From the NCBI GenBank assembly GCA_004194705.1, contig SADC01001305.1, positions 1-64,000 on the forward strand: 64,000 nucleotides of DNA. Direction: 5' to 3'. Positions 45,501 through 55,650 of the stretch are shown piece after piece; the first letter of the stretch is position 1; every line of letters starts with the position of its first letter. A program made the translations under genes and the position numbers. This DNA comes from Ditylenchus dipsaci (taxonomy: Eukaryota > Nematoda > Chromadorea > Rhabditida > Anguinidae). The notes beneath the pieces were generated by a model. That model did not search any database and was not told the origin of the DNA. It saw only the letters and a list, made by a program, of their open reading frames with translations.

Positions 45501-46348
45501 ATCGAGTTGTTGTATCGAGTCACAATGTGTATCGAGTTGGCGTATCGAGTCGCAACTGTATCGAGTTGGCGTATCGAGTCGCAACTGTATCGAGTTGGTG
45601 TATCGAGTCACAATGTGTATCGAGTCGTATGTCAGTCATGCCCGTCGCCGAGGGCGGCTACGAGTAAAATTCAAACGAGGGGGGAGGAACGATGGGAATC
45701 GAACCGACGACTGATTTTTACAGACAGCCACCTAAGTGCCTGCCCTCCAGAGAATTTTTAAAGGAAGTCTAAGCCTAAGCCAACTTTTTCATTTTTCACC
45801 TATTTCACACCTTTTGCACTGACAATACCAAAGATATCTGGCCGCTACGCGGCGAATGCCAACACATTTTACATTGCAATGGATTGGGGTGGAAAAAAGG
45901 GAACCGAAAAAGGTAGGCTCAGAGAAAAATACTTTTTGGAGAGGGCGGGCACTTGGGCTTTTACAACTCAACAAAATGTTTTTCAAAATAATTCTTTTTT
46001 CAATTGACCTTATACCCTCCTTCTAAAATATTCCATCTGCGACGATCATGCCCCTTTAAGCTATCGTTTTCAAGTTTATGTTAAGATATCAACGAAAATA
46101 TCAAAAATAGCATTTGGTGCCAAAATATGACAGTTTGAGATACATCATAAAAATCATATATATTTTTTCAGGTATCATCTGAATTTTTAAGCAGCAATTG
46201 GGGACAGTTCGTAGAAATGTTTTGTATGATAGACGCAGCCTGTTGCAGCATTCTATATTCAAGTATTTTGCTCAAAAGAAAAGGAAGTATTAAAGTAGGG
46301 TCCAACAACCAATTTCCCCATTCGGCCATAATAAAACAAAAGAATTAA
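42535..46348 (+). CDS. Seven-transmembrane chemoreceptor, possibly Srbc-like class
   Basis: Predicted chemosensory G-protein-coupled receptor. Four exons, 42535-43021, 43954-44099, 44155-44241 and 46172-46348, join in phases 1, 0, 0 to give 298 residues without a break. Exon 1 holds TM1 to TM4, with the TM3-end motif VLFLTLDRCFSLAYPNNYG. Exon 2 supplies the second extracellular loop (CVNFACMMVKYRQMP) and TM5 (FGYINTLLTLFFFIF). Exon 3 is TM6 (VTLIVEICFNILPTTFNFLA). Exon 4 is TM7 (VEMFCMIDAACCSILYSSIL) and a short basic tail. The LTLDR...YP motif and exon layout resemble nematode Srbc-type and related receptors; exact class is inference. It is unlike the Sra-superfamily receptors to the left. 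The ATG lies two bases after TATTAG, a possible trans-splice site. Introns are 932, 54 and 1930 nt. The last contains an inverted pair of tandem repeat arrays and a TIR element. Confidence 0.85.
44400..45660. repeat. Inverted pair of 29/30-bp tandem repeat arrays
   Basis: At about 45203-45630 some 14 units of 29 or 30 bp follow one another, built on TATCGAGTTGG and TATCGAGTCGCAACT or TATCGAGTCACAATGT. A shorter array of the same units, inverted, is at about 44430-44565. Inner flanks are also inverted (GGTCTCGAGT...), so the whole forms a large hairpin with a loop of about 560 bp. The units lack stop codons in all frames, which creates three overlapping open frames; these are artefacts. The structure lies inside the last intron of the 42535 chemoreceptor. 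Confidence 0.85.
44755..44830. repeat. TTAGGC-family MITE end
   Basis: TTAGGCAAAGCCTTAGGCTTAGGCCAGC, then GCGTTAGGACGG, matches one end of the 14447 family. The other end is not seen. It lies in the hairpin loop. Confidence 0.45.
45640..46066. mobile_element. TIR element carrying a tRNA-like core, copy 2
   Basis: The left end CATGCCCGTCGCCGAGGG and right end CTGCGACGATCATGCCCCTTT are inverted and match the ends at 24785-25100. ATTCAAACGAGG near the left end is shared too. A minus-strand tRNA-like segment lies at 45686-45756. The left end abuts the 29/30-bp repeat array. Confidence 0.55.
45686..45756 (-). other. tRNA-like segment
   Basis: On the minus strand GTCGTCGGTTCGATTCCCAT contains a perfect box B, with GGCACTTAGGTGGCTG upstream at box-A distance. 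The box-B side matches the 24899-24966 segment. It is a tRNA-derived repeat rather than a convincing tRNA. Confidence 0.5.
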
Positions 46349-47118
46349 ATTTTCATATTCGTTAAAAACGCTTGCTATATTTTTCATACTACGAAGCATA
46401 TTCTGCCTTCTCAGCAAAATAAATTGTTTATCCCACATACATGAAAAATCAGAGATATCGATGGTAATTCGTTAGCTAATCCCACGCACATTAATGCGTG
46501 GGAAACTTTTTTAGGCTTTGTTTAGGCGCAGGGTAGGACAAAGTACGTTAAGATAAACTCAAACATATCTTTGACTACAAAATGTAAGACAAAGAATTGT
46601 TTTAGTCCGTTTTAACAATCTCAGGCCTGACTCTACTCCAACCTAAAACCAGAAAAGTACTTCTAAATAACATAGCCAAAGATGTTTATTTTAGGTGAAA
46701 AAAAATATCTTTATCCGAAAATTGGAAATTTTTCTCAAAAAAACAACAGGGGACCAAGGCATACTTTTTGTGGCACCACGAACACATATAGAGCCAAAAA
46801 AATTAAATGCATCCAAAGTCACTAATTATCATTATTGATAATTATTATCATTATTGTCAACTCACTCAGTAAAGAGCCTAAATTTTAAATCAAAGGCTGT
46901 TTGACAGAAACAAGGCACTATATTATCAATATCACATTGAGTTATGATTATTTTTACAAAGTATCTTTAGCTGCAACTTCTTCAACATTCTATTAAAAAA
47001 ATAGACATACAAGGGTGTTCAGCGTAAAAATAAAGCCATGATTCGTTGACGTATCAATCTGCTCTTCTCTTGTCAATAAAAAAATAGTGGTTGCAAACAA
47101 ATCCCCACTAATTTCTTG
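46349..47118. other. Gene-free DNA with one TTAGGC-family MITE
   Basis: A TTAGGC-family MITE lies at about 46510-46645 (GTTTAGGCGCAGGGTAGGAC at left, CCAACCTAAAAC at right). Otherwise AT-rich with no exon found. Confidence 0.4.
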
Positions 47119-47310
47119 AAGGCCCATGGTTTTTGCGCGCAGTGGAATGTCTAAAATTTGAATTGGCGGGACACTTCTCTTTTGCCTCGAAATGTACTCG
47201 TTGGAGTCGTTCAAAATGACTCATTAGAGTATAGTGAGAGACGAAAGAGAACTTCCCCCGCCAATTCAAATTTTGCACAATCCACTGTGCGCAAAAACCA
47301 TGATCTTTTA
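47119..47310. mobile_element. Hairpin MITE, diverged copy
   Basis: Inverted arms start AAGGCCCATGGTTTTTGCGC and end CAAAAACCATGATCTTTT. The inner part (GGCGGGACACTTCTCTTTTG) relates it to the hairpin family at 26541 and 49871 and to the fragment in 13500-13620. Confidence 0.65.
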
Positions 47311-47747
47311 AAAACAACTTTACATCTTCTATATTGACAATCAAGTACGATAACAGAATGTAGCTTCCATATCCTTCTCAAGCCAATTAATTTTAGGTTT
47401 TGATTTTGTAGTTTATCAGTTATTCATTTCGTTAAGAGATGTCTTCCCAACTAAAACACATTTAATCAAGAATAAATAGATGAGTTATGGCTTGTCTGAC
47501 TATACTAATACTCATTTGCAGCATCATAGCTAGTAGATTCTTTATAGAAAAATTATAAATAAGGCATTTCTTCAAATAAAAAAAAAAAAAATTATATGCC
47601 CTTTCTGGAGGTAGCTTATATTAAATGGGTAGAGGGCAGGCTGTTTTTGGTTCCTGAAATAAGATGGAGCAATTTTTTTATAGTGAATGGGTACTGATCA
47701 ATGGGTACTGATTTTTTCGCTGTTTTTTGTAGTCTTTGAAGCTTAAA

Positions 47748-47815
47748 GGGGGAGAAAACTTTATATACGCATTGTCTAAATCACAGGTTCGACTGCCACT
47801 TGGGGCACACCTTTT
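47748..47815 (+). repeat. tRNA-like repeat (AACTTTATATACGCAT family)
   Basis: AACTTTATATACGCATTGTCTA followed by AGGTTCGACTGCC (box-B-like). A close copy is on the other strand at 48267-48335. Confidence 0.5.
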
Positions 47816-48266
47816 TTACCTTTTTTTTATTTACAAGTTTGGTGTCAAAATGATCTTCATACTCTTAGCTATCTAACAAGATGAGCTTACTGAAGCTTAT
47901 TTACACGCTAAATTAAGCTAAATTTCCAAAAATCGATGGTTTTGGGGGTTTTTCTTTGACTGCTTTGATTGATATTTTCTGACTTTTTTCTACAAGTCAC
48001 GGGTTTCATACATTAAAATGTAGCCATGACCATAGGCTTTTATTGGAGCTATCAAACAGAGAAAAAAGTAATATTAAGTTAGAGTTAGAAATCAAAAAAC
48101 ATCCGACGATGTCCAATTCCATGCCATCATACACAGGGCTGTAATTTCCATGAAACCATAAAGTTAAGGAATTTGCTGACAGTAAAGCAGTGCTAAAAAT
48201 AATTCCAATCGATTCCTTGATAGTTTTTGGCCCTAGAAGTCAGTGAACTAAATAAATAATTAATAA

Positions 48267-48335
48267 AGTGTGCACATAGGGGGATTTGAACCTTCGATGC
48301 TAGGCGATGCGTATATAAAGTTCCCTCCCCTTTAA
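48267..48335 (-). repeat. tRNA-like repeat (AACTTTATATACGCAT family), copy 2
   Basis: The minus strand reads AACTTTATATACGCATCGCC and then AAGGTTCAAATCCCCC, a box-B-like match. The two copies, 450 bp apart and inverted, define a small pol III-like repeat family. Confidence 0.5.
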
Positions 48336-48440
48336 GCACGGGTTGGCCAGCGTATCTTAGGACGGACTCATACATGAGTCTAAAAAATTAAGAAAAAAGA
48401 ATAAAAACATACGTTGGTCAACCTTTGCTAATCCTAAAAA
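48335..48440. mobile_element. TTAGGC-family MITE
   Basis: TAAGCACGGGTTGGCCAGCG, then TCTTAGGACGGACTCA at left, with ACATACGTTGGTCAACCTTT at right, are inverted and match the 14447 family. Confidence 0.55.
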
Positions 48441-48659
48441 TTATTAAAAAATAACACAGGAACCAAGTATAAAAAGAAGTACCTATTGAGGGATAGGGCC
48501 GAAAATATGTCAGGCGTGACTACACATTTAATTTTTTTAATATACTTGCTTTTTCTGTAATATTCTTTTCCTCTTTTATTATGTAGGCCAACCATTAACA
48601 ATAGAAGTACTAGTGCAACAATATAAATAAAATCATTACGTGATGTACAGTTATGCTTA

Positions 48660-48895
48660 AAAATCTCTATCATCTCGACCGCCCCTTCCTCGACCCCTGC
48701 TTCCTCTGCCACGTCCTCTAGACCCACCCCTACCTCCTCTTCCACGGCCTCTGCCTCTGGAAGAGTAGCTAATCTCCGGTGTTTTGTTCAAAAATGCGTG
48801 GTTGAAGTTGAGGCATTGGCCTAGTTTTCCTTGTTCGCAGAATGCACACCCAGTATAGTTGATCTGTCCCTCTGGCAACTGCGATTTCCCTTCCT
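48660..48895 (-). CDS. Candidate terminal exon with Arg-Gly-rich tail
   Basis: A minus-strand open stretch follows a possible acceptor (GACTTAAAG). It reads SQLPEGQINYTGCAFCEQGK, then an intervening segment and a tail of about 35 residues of Arg-Gly repeats ending RDDRDF and a stop. RG-rich tails are typical of RNA-binding proteins, but no fold is recognisable and upstream exons were not found. It may be part of a transposon. The repeat itself could be a chance simple sequence. Confidence 0.3.
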
Positions 48896-48959
48896 TTAAG
48901 TCAAATAATTATTTTAAAAATATAAAGGAACAGCTGTACCTTGTATTCCACGAACAAGT

Positions 48960-49353
48960 GTTTAGCACCACACTCAACACATTCTGTGTCCAGCACCTTC
49001 AATTTCCGAAGTTTCTTTGTGCGCCCCCAAGTTCAATGGAATCAGAACGTGTATTTTCTACAATAGGAAACATTTACACAGCGAAAAGATCAAAATTAAC
49101 GGGCGAACATGCCAAGAAACAACTTTTTTTGCATCATCATATGTAATATTTGTGTTAAAAATTAATAAAGAATTTATTCTGAAAAAAATTTAGATCCCGT
49201 TCCCGGTCCCGGAAACCGGGAAATCCCGGCCATTTTTCTGATCCCGGTCCCGGTTTTAAATTAAAGTTGATCCCGGTCCTGGTTTCCGGGACGAGATTGA
49301 TCCCGGTCCCGGTCCCGATCCCGGGTCAAAAAGTAGGTCCCGGGAAACCACTA
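48960..49353 (+). mobile_element. 3' part of a hAT transposon with transposase C-terminus
   Basis: The reading frame ending at 49146 contains the hAT dimerisation signature CAPPSSMESERVFSTIGN followed by AKRSKLTGEHAKK, the C-terminus of hAT transposases. Downstream (49184-49353) the subterminal DNA iterates ATCCCGGTCCCGG and ends GGTCCCGGGAAACCACTA, a plausible hAT terminus. The N-terminal part and left end are missing. Upstream residues in the frame (48905-49010) are less convincing. It is a truncated, inactive copy. Confidence 0.8.
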
Positions 49354-49870
49354 ACAAATACTTTAAAGCACGTAAAAGATGATGAGGATGAACTTATTAT
49401 TTATGTGGTTTTCGAAAACTACGAGACTAGGATTCCACTCTACTTATTTTGTTAAGTGGCACTCCCGGTCAAATTCAGATAATACTGCAAATGCAGTAAA
49501 CTGCACCGCATGAACCACCGCATAAATGTCACTGTGATCATTTTGTTGGTCCAGTCTATCTTCCCTTTAGTGGGTTTTGAATGTTAGGTTTTAATGTTTA
49601 GGTTTTGAATGGCCTTTTGGGGCTAACACTGGACCACGCGAGCGACACTTTAGGTTCGTTGGAATCAGAATTTCATGCCGATCATTTTTAGTATATACAC
49701 CATAGGTCGTTTGGTACTTGAGATACGGGTGAAAACGCCATTTTAAAACTCACATTTTCGAAACTTTTGTTGCGTGCAAATCCGTTTTCACAAATATTTA
49801 ACAAAAAATTACTAACAAATTATATTTTTGAGAAAGAACAGAAAAAGGGCTTTACAATGACCTATCGTTC
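49354..49870. other. Gene-free DNA
   Basis: Nothing recognisable between the hAT end and the hairpin MITE. Confidence 0.3.
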
Positions 49871-50069
49871 AAGGACCATAGCCGTCGCCGACAACGAGAA
49901 TTTCAAATGTTTGAATTCGCGCGGGACAGTTCTCTTTCGTCTTTCATTGTACTCTTTTGAGTCATTCGAAGCATGTCAAAAGAGTACAATGAAAGACGAA
50001 AGAGAACTGTCCCGCGCGAATTCAAACATTTGAAATTCTCGTTGTCGGCGACGGCTATGGTTCTTTTAA
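49871..50069. mobile_element. Hairpin MITE, near-perfect
   Basis: Arms of about 90 bp starting AAGGACCATAGCCGTCGCCG are almost perfect inverse copies around a small loop near 49970. This is the least diverged copy of the family, suggesting recent movement or gene conversion. Confidence 0.8.
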
Positions 50070-50544
50070 GGCTTTTTCGTCTCAAAAATTTAGGATTTTT
50101 AGACAAAAGAAACAATCATATCATTTTTTCAAAAATGAGTTGACACTGAACTACGCAAAAACAAGTGTGGTAAGACCGTTATTTCGATTAATGTTATGCA
50201 CCATTGGACAGAGCGAAAAAAACTGGACCAGAAAGTGCTTGAAGCGTTAAAAAATATGGGTTTTGGAGTGTTAAGCAAAAGTCGCAAGAAAATCAAAAAA
50301 TTATTTCTAAAATAATTGTGACGTAAAAATGATTCTCCGCTAAGCAAACCCGAAATTCTGACACTGGATTCAAACATAGTCGATTTGATTACAAAAGTGC
50401 TCTTTAAATAAAGGACTCCCTTTCTAATTTTGAGTTCCGCTCAAGATAACAAATATTCAATTTTTTATTTTTGCCAAGGTGTGATACTTGGCACTTTTCA
50501 GGGGAGATTTTTAACTCATTTTCACAATACCATTCGAAAAATTC

Positions 50545-50820
50545 TTATATGAAAATTTGCAAGTTTTTGGGATAAGTCTTTCTATCTAAGCTTACACACG
50601 TTTTTAAATCGTCTGCATATAGTTTTAGCTCCACTCCTGATATTTGACAAGAAGATGAGAACTCGGGAAAGCAGAAAATAAAAAGTATAGGACCCAATAC
50701 CGATCCTTGAGGAACACCACTTGTTTGGAGGGAAGGTTGAGGAAATGAATCATGTATTTTCACCATGAAATACCTTGGAACGAAAAATTTTTTAATCCAT
50801 TTTAGCAACGCTCCATCAAC
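50545..50820 (-). mobile_element. LINE reverse-transcriptase fragment
   Basis: The minus strand encodes reverse-transcriptase blocks SGVPQGSVLGPILF and LKLYADDLKTC, typical of Jockey/CR1-type non-LTR retrotransposons. ADD corresponds to the catalytic motif. The frame stops on both sides and no endonuclease or remaining RT domain is nearby. It is a short relic cut off just before the Harbinger element. Confidence 0.8.
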
Positions 50821-51671
50821 ACCGGCTTTTTATAATTTTCTGAGAATTGGACATCGTTGAATATTTTTCAAATTTTAACTCTAACGACATATTACCTTTT
50901 CGCCTGTATGATAGCTCAAATGAAAGCCCAGAATCTTGACCAGATTTTAGTATAGGTTCATTCATACTTCACCGAAACGCCGGAACAGAACACGTGTTTC
51001 GCCGGAACACCGACCGAAACATTCATGTTCTGCCGGAACAAAAATGTTTCGGTCGGTGTTTCGGCGAAACCTCATCTTGTTTCGGTCGAAGTGTTCTGCC
51101 GGAACAGGGGTCCCGGAACATTGAGTTTGGATGGCTAATTTTGGGTTTTTCGGCTATAGGTATAAGCATGCGATAGAAATAAAAGCCGAAAACGTCGAAT
51201 TGAGACAATAAAAGCTTTATTTAACTAACTGTCAAAGCAGCAATACACATGGAAAATGTAAGTCCATGTGAGTTGAATGAAATACTTAAATTGGCTCAAA
51301 ATAGGCAAAGCAATGTAAAATCAGCGCTTTTTTTACTGATTTTTATAAAACCGGCAGGGTTCGACGAATATACCTTTTCCAAAAATACGATGTGCCTTGA
51401 AAAGTCACGGGACACTGAGTTCGTTGGAATAATTTTAGTTTTGTGGGGTTATTTATTTCCCTACAAACTCAATGGAGGTAGAAACAGACAAATAAAGAAA
51501 ATATAACAGCTTTATTCAACCCACTATCAACACAACAATGCATCTAATATTTATTTTCGGCATTTTCTTCTTCAGGCTGTTCGGAAGCTTGTTTTTGAAT
51601 ACTAGGCGCTACGTATTCTTCCCAATCAGCAACGAAAGTCCGCAGCTGCTCTGTAAAATAATAGTAGTAAA

Positions 51672-52473
51672 TTTAAACCTTTGGAAGCCTTCGACCTTAC
51701 TTTTGAATCGGTTGAGACTCTCAATTCCAGCATACTGAAGCACTGTTTTCATCAGATCATCCACTTCAAATGCCAAATGCCATTCAAATGGGTTTATTTT
51801 TTTCTTGCCAATTGCAGACAATAGCTGGTCGAATTGCTCAACTGACTTGGCTTTTTTCGCAAAACTGACATCAGAAGAATGCGAAGAAGATTGGCGCTTC
51901 GACAATTTCACAATTTTCAGGGGTGTCTCAGCCGCTGACTGGTCTCTAACGTTGCTTGCTCGTGTGCTTTAATAGATAAGGCCTCAAATCGTGTCTCACG
52001 GAAAGTATATAACTTACGTCAGATCTGTGCACGACTTCACATTCCTCAAAAATGACGTTGACTTCCAAAGATACCAACTAGGCTCTGTGTCACTCGCTCC
52101 ATCTGCTGTGCTGCCCTTGACTCTGTTTGACGTCGTACGATGACAATCTGTTATGCTAGTCCAGCCATTTCTCAGTGCAGTCACTGGAAGTAATGCTTCA
52201 TTAACCTTACTCTATATGGTTAAACTATTTATTACCTCCAAACTCGACATCTTCATAAGTCTCCATAAAAGTTTTGTTGATCGCAACCCACGCAGACATT
52301 CTTGGACCATTCAACTTGTATTCAGGATGTGACAGATCCCAGAGCATGCTTTTTTCCTCGACGAGCCAACAAAGGAAAGCTTTTTAGTCATTCGATAGAT
52401 CACTGGAATTTAACTTCTGACGATCCGATTTATCGCCACTTTTGTTGGGCGTTGCCTTTTTCTCTGCTACCAT
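51672..52473 (-). pseudogene. Harbinger accessory MADF/BESS DNA-binding protein, broken
   Basis: Second gene of the Harbinger element. The 5' exon starts at ATG 52471-52473 and reaches an in-frame TAA at 52384-52386. The same frame then continues with a MADF/Myb-SANT-like domain (CWLVEEKSMLWDLSHPEYK ... AWVAINK). A later exon (about 51672-51911) carries a nuclear, Ser/Lys-rich region and a BESS-like motif (NPFEWHLAFEVDDLM). Harbinger Myb-like proteins bind the element ends and bring in the transposase. The stop codon suggests loss of function unless a small intron removes it. Confidence 0.65.
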
Positions 52474-52591
52474 TGTTAAAAGTCTCTGAAAAGCCATAGA
52501 TGAGATTCATCTTTTTCACATCAATTGACTCCAAAAAAAGACATGAAGTCTAAAAACTCAATCCGACAACGATATCATATTTATCAAAAAT

Positions 52592-53983
52592 TTATTCGCC
52601 CCTAATAATCACATCAACAAATTTGTTCCTAATATCTCTGCCTAAACGTCCTGCAAGAGGGTTTCTTTGATCAATGAGTAGTCGACGGTCTTGGGGATAT
52701 GGAATCAGCTCAGCTTCTTCGTCCCTTGTTGGAAGCAGAAAATTGTGCAGAATCACGGCGACCATAGCATATTTACGAACAACATCAGGACTAAGAAATA
52801 CAAAAAATATATATTTCGCTAATAGCAATTTAAACTTAATTAAATTCACACCTCGCCTCAATGATCCCAAAAAATATTCTCCACTTGCTCGCCCAAATCC
52901 CAAACGCATGCTCTACGCAAGCTCGCGCACGACTGAGGCGTTCATTAAAATCAATTTTCTCTTGCTCGTCTGCTCCTCGCTGAGTGTATGGAGTTATTAC
53001 CTCAAACAGGAACCTTAATTTGTCAAATTTCTAAACTAAAAATCTTGCCAGGTCAGTCAGTCCAAATCCTCCGTCACCTAACAGAACATAGGGAAGTTCT
53101 CCTTCAGCAGTTTGCGGAATATTGGCGGTAGGAGATTCCATAAAGCGCAAGATTGGAGAAGTTCGCCAAAGTGCTGAATCACCGTTCCTTCCGGGTGCTT
53201 CTATGTCTACACAAATGAAACGAGAATCGCTATCCGCCATTGCAAGCATTACGATCGAATGGAACTTCTGACAATAAATCTTTAAGCTTCTAGTCAGATA
53301 AAAAAGCGCTACATGCCTTGTAATTGTAGAACTCAACTCCTGACCTATTCGGCTTGACCAGTCCGATGTGTTTTCCGTCTGTTGCGCCAATTGCATGAGG
53401 GAACTGTCGACACTCCAGGAACCTCTCTGAGTTGCCCAGCCACGTTTCACGAGTTGGGATCGGCAAATATTCTGGTTGCATAAGATCGATAATAGCTGTC
53501 GACACTTCAAAACAAATCTCCTGGACAGTCAAATCTCCGATACCAAATAGATGTGCCACCGCTGGATATGTAGGACCGAAAGAAAGAAAACTAAAGTACC
53601 AATTTCAAAATAAATTGTTGCATTAATAAAGCTTACCAGAGGAAAACTGCTAGCCGTTCCTTCCCAGTTATAGGCCGAAGATGTGTGGGAGCGTGGCATC
53701 CAAATCGGACTTCAAGCTAAAATGAATATTCTTATCAAATACTTAAAAATCAACACATTCAAGATAACCTTAGTGTAGAGACTGTCGAATTCATCCCTAG
53801 TTAACCTGAGAATCTCTTCAAATCCTTGTAGTCAATGGAGTCATAATACCGCCAAAAAATACGAAAGGACTGCCCAAGAATCGCGTCCATCATATGAGAC
53901 GAACGGATATAGCTTCGAGCTTCATCTTTATCTTCCTGTTCTTGTATCCACCACCTAAGCACTGATGCTTGCTCTTCATCCAT
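52592..53983 (-). pseudogene. PIF/Harbinger DDE transposase (HARBI1-like), probably inactive
   Basis: Transposase of the Harbinger element. It starts MDEEQASVLRWWIQEQ at 53983. FEEILRLTRDEFDSLYTK follows in a shifted frame near 53820, so one base seems lost. The next exon (53640-53715) gives HLRPITGKERLAVFLW. The DDE core has its acidic residues in GATDGKHIGL, LLGDGGFGL and RACVEHAFGIW. Between NYK and KFHSIV a 49-nt intron (53268-53316) fits only with GC-AG borders. A stop follows LTDLARFLV near 53031. Downstream pieces continue to a stop at 52592 (...VVIL-type HNFLLP motif: AVILHNFLLPTRDEE). The catalytic residues survive, but the frame breaks make activity unlikely. Confidence 0.75.
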
Positions 53984-54090
53984 AAACACGCTCTTTAATT
54001 GTACATTTAATTGAAATCCTGGTTGATGTTAAGTACCTAGATACTACAACAGATGAAAATTGAGCATATTTTGAGCAGAATATGAATATT

Positions 54091-54333
54091 TACCGTATTT
54101 TCTCTAATAGACGGGTACCCCCTTGATTCCAAATCGTGCTTGTGGCATTGTGTTTTTAACCCACTTTTTGAAAAGTTCTGTCAGGCAAGTTATTACTCAT
54201 TTTGTAGCCAGTGAGATGAGCTACAAAATTAGGGTAATTTGGGTAGAGCTGTCTTTAAAAAGTGGTTGAAAACACAATGCCAAAAACACGATTTTGAATC
54301 AAGGGGTACCCGTCTATTAGAGAAAATACGGTA
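54091..54333. mobile_element. CCGTATTT-family MITE nested in Harbinger
   Basis: Inverted ends CCGTATTTTCTCTAATAGAC beside TA at 54091-54092 and 54332-54333. The arms are long (through GGGTACCCC and AAACACAATGCC). It interrupts the Harbinger right region, so it inserted later. Confidence 0.8.
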
Positions 54334-54654
54334 ATCGATGTTCCGATTGGTATGTTCCGCCGGAACAAAAAACTGTTCCGGTAGACATGTTCTGCCGAAA
54401 CAGAATTTTGTTTCGCCGAAACATCGATGTTTCGGTGAAGTATGAATGAACCTTATATGAAACGTGTGAATTTAAAAAAAAAAGTTGGAAAATATCAATC
54501 AAGCCAGTCAAAGAAAACCCCTAAACGATCGATTTTCGTAAATTCAGCAGGTTTTAGCCTGTTAATCAGCTCCCGTATGTGTGAAACCTGCGCTGATAAA
54601 TTTGTTGGATAGCCAGGAGTGTGAGGATCATTTTGACATCAAACTTATAAATTA

Positions 54655-54880
54655 AAGGAAATTAAAAGGGTTTGCACCCACTGGGGATCGAACTTGAGAG
54701 TTCAAAATATTCGCATCTCGATTTGTACACCCCCTCATTCAAAGGGGCTAATCTAATTTTAGGTTTAGTTTTGTTATAAGCCAAGTTGAGAAATACGTAC
54801 AGAAGTTCAATGATTAGAAAATATTTTGAATTAGCGGGGACAACCGTTGTCGGAGACTGCAATGGCCCTTTCAGCTGATT
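54655..54880. mobile_element. Diverged TIR element with tRNA-like end
   Basis: AAAAGGGTTTGCACCCACTGG at left and GTCGGAGACTGCAATGGCCCTTTC at right resemble the 24785 family. The minus strand has a box-B-like AGTTCGATCCCC at 54680-54695. Confidence 0.4.
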
Positions 54881-55171
54881 TTAAAAGCGCTTTGTCCGTT
54901 CTGTTTCCACAGCCTGGTCGTAAATACCGCAAGGATTCCGATTTCGCCAATCGTTTTTCAAAAACCTAAAGTTTTTGCTTTTAAAAAAGCAAAACCTCAA
55001 TGTAACGACCCTCTAATTTTCAAGGGGGGGGTCATTATATCGAAGTTTTGCTTTTTTAAAAGCAAAAACTTTAGGTTTTCGAAAAACGATCGGCAAAATC
55101 GAGACCCTTGCGATATTTGCGACCAGACTGTGGAAACAGAACTGACAAAGCGCTTTTTAAATCAGCTTTAA
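54870..55171. mobile_element. Foldback MITE
   Basis: Arms containing CAGCTGATTTTAAAAGCGCT, TTCTGTTTCCACAG and AACCTAAAGTTTTTGC are mirrored across a centre near 55020. No coding is seen. Confidence 0.7.
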
Positions 55172-55650
55172 AAAGTGTCGGATCCTAGGTGGGAACGAAC
55201 TTGAGGTATGGGTCATTAAATCGAAGTTTGATTGTCTTGTTTATTAGTAGTGAGACAATGGAACTGTTTTTTGACTTTATTTGGTTAGGTACGCAACTAA
55301 AAATGTCTTTGGAAGTTTTGTTGGTTAAAAGCTTTTTTTGTCGATTTTTAAAAAATTTCAAAAGTTTTTTATTCATGCAATAGCCTGTTTTTTGAATTTT
55401 TCCAACACAAGTGATTGATCTGTGTCTCTCCATAATTCTCCTCTAGCTTTCATTACAGACAGCATGTGTTTTGGTAACTAAGCTGAAGCAATTGTTCTTA
55501 GAGGAACAAAGGTATGAATAGCTTTTTCGACTCATTTGGAAAGGCCTGATAGAGGCCATCAATGGTTGGTTGTGAAAAATAAGTGATAAAAAATAAATAA
55601 AATAAAACAATTAAAAGAAAAAGAACAATTAAATAATCAAATACAATTAA
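55172..55650. other. Gene-free DNA
   Basis: No supported feature between the foldback MITE and the Helitron end. Confidence 0.3.

Larger units (their letters stand above)
50954..54453 (-). mobile_element. PIF/Harbinger transposon, 3500 bp, duplication TAT
   Basis: Inverted ends AGGTTCATTCATACTTCACC (left) and their complement (right) continue through GAAAC. TAT flanks both ends (50951-50953, 54454-54456), a 3-bp duplication as expected for the superfamily. Subterminal regions iterate CCGGAACA and CCGAAACA on both sides. It carries both typical genes on the minus strand, a DDE transposase and a MADF/BESS protein, each with breaks. A CCGTATTT MITE has inserted near the right end. Confidence 0.85.

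Noticed and set aside
45134..45761. Three overlapping plus-strand reading frames encoding repeated YRVGVSS/CIEL peptides
   Set aside because: They arise from a stop-free 29/30-bp tandem repeat that changes frame from unit to unit, and they lie inside a receptor intron.
48434..48745. Acidic Glu/Val-rich minus-strand frame overlapping the RG-rich exon
   Set aside because: It is the shifted reading of the same repeat that gives the Arg-Gly tail. The Arg-Gly frame has better flanking composition.
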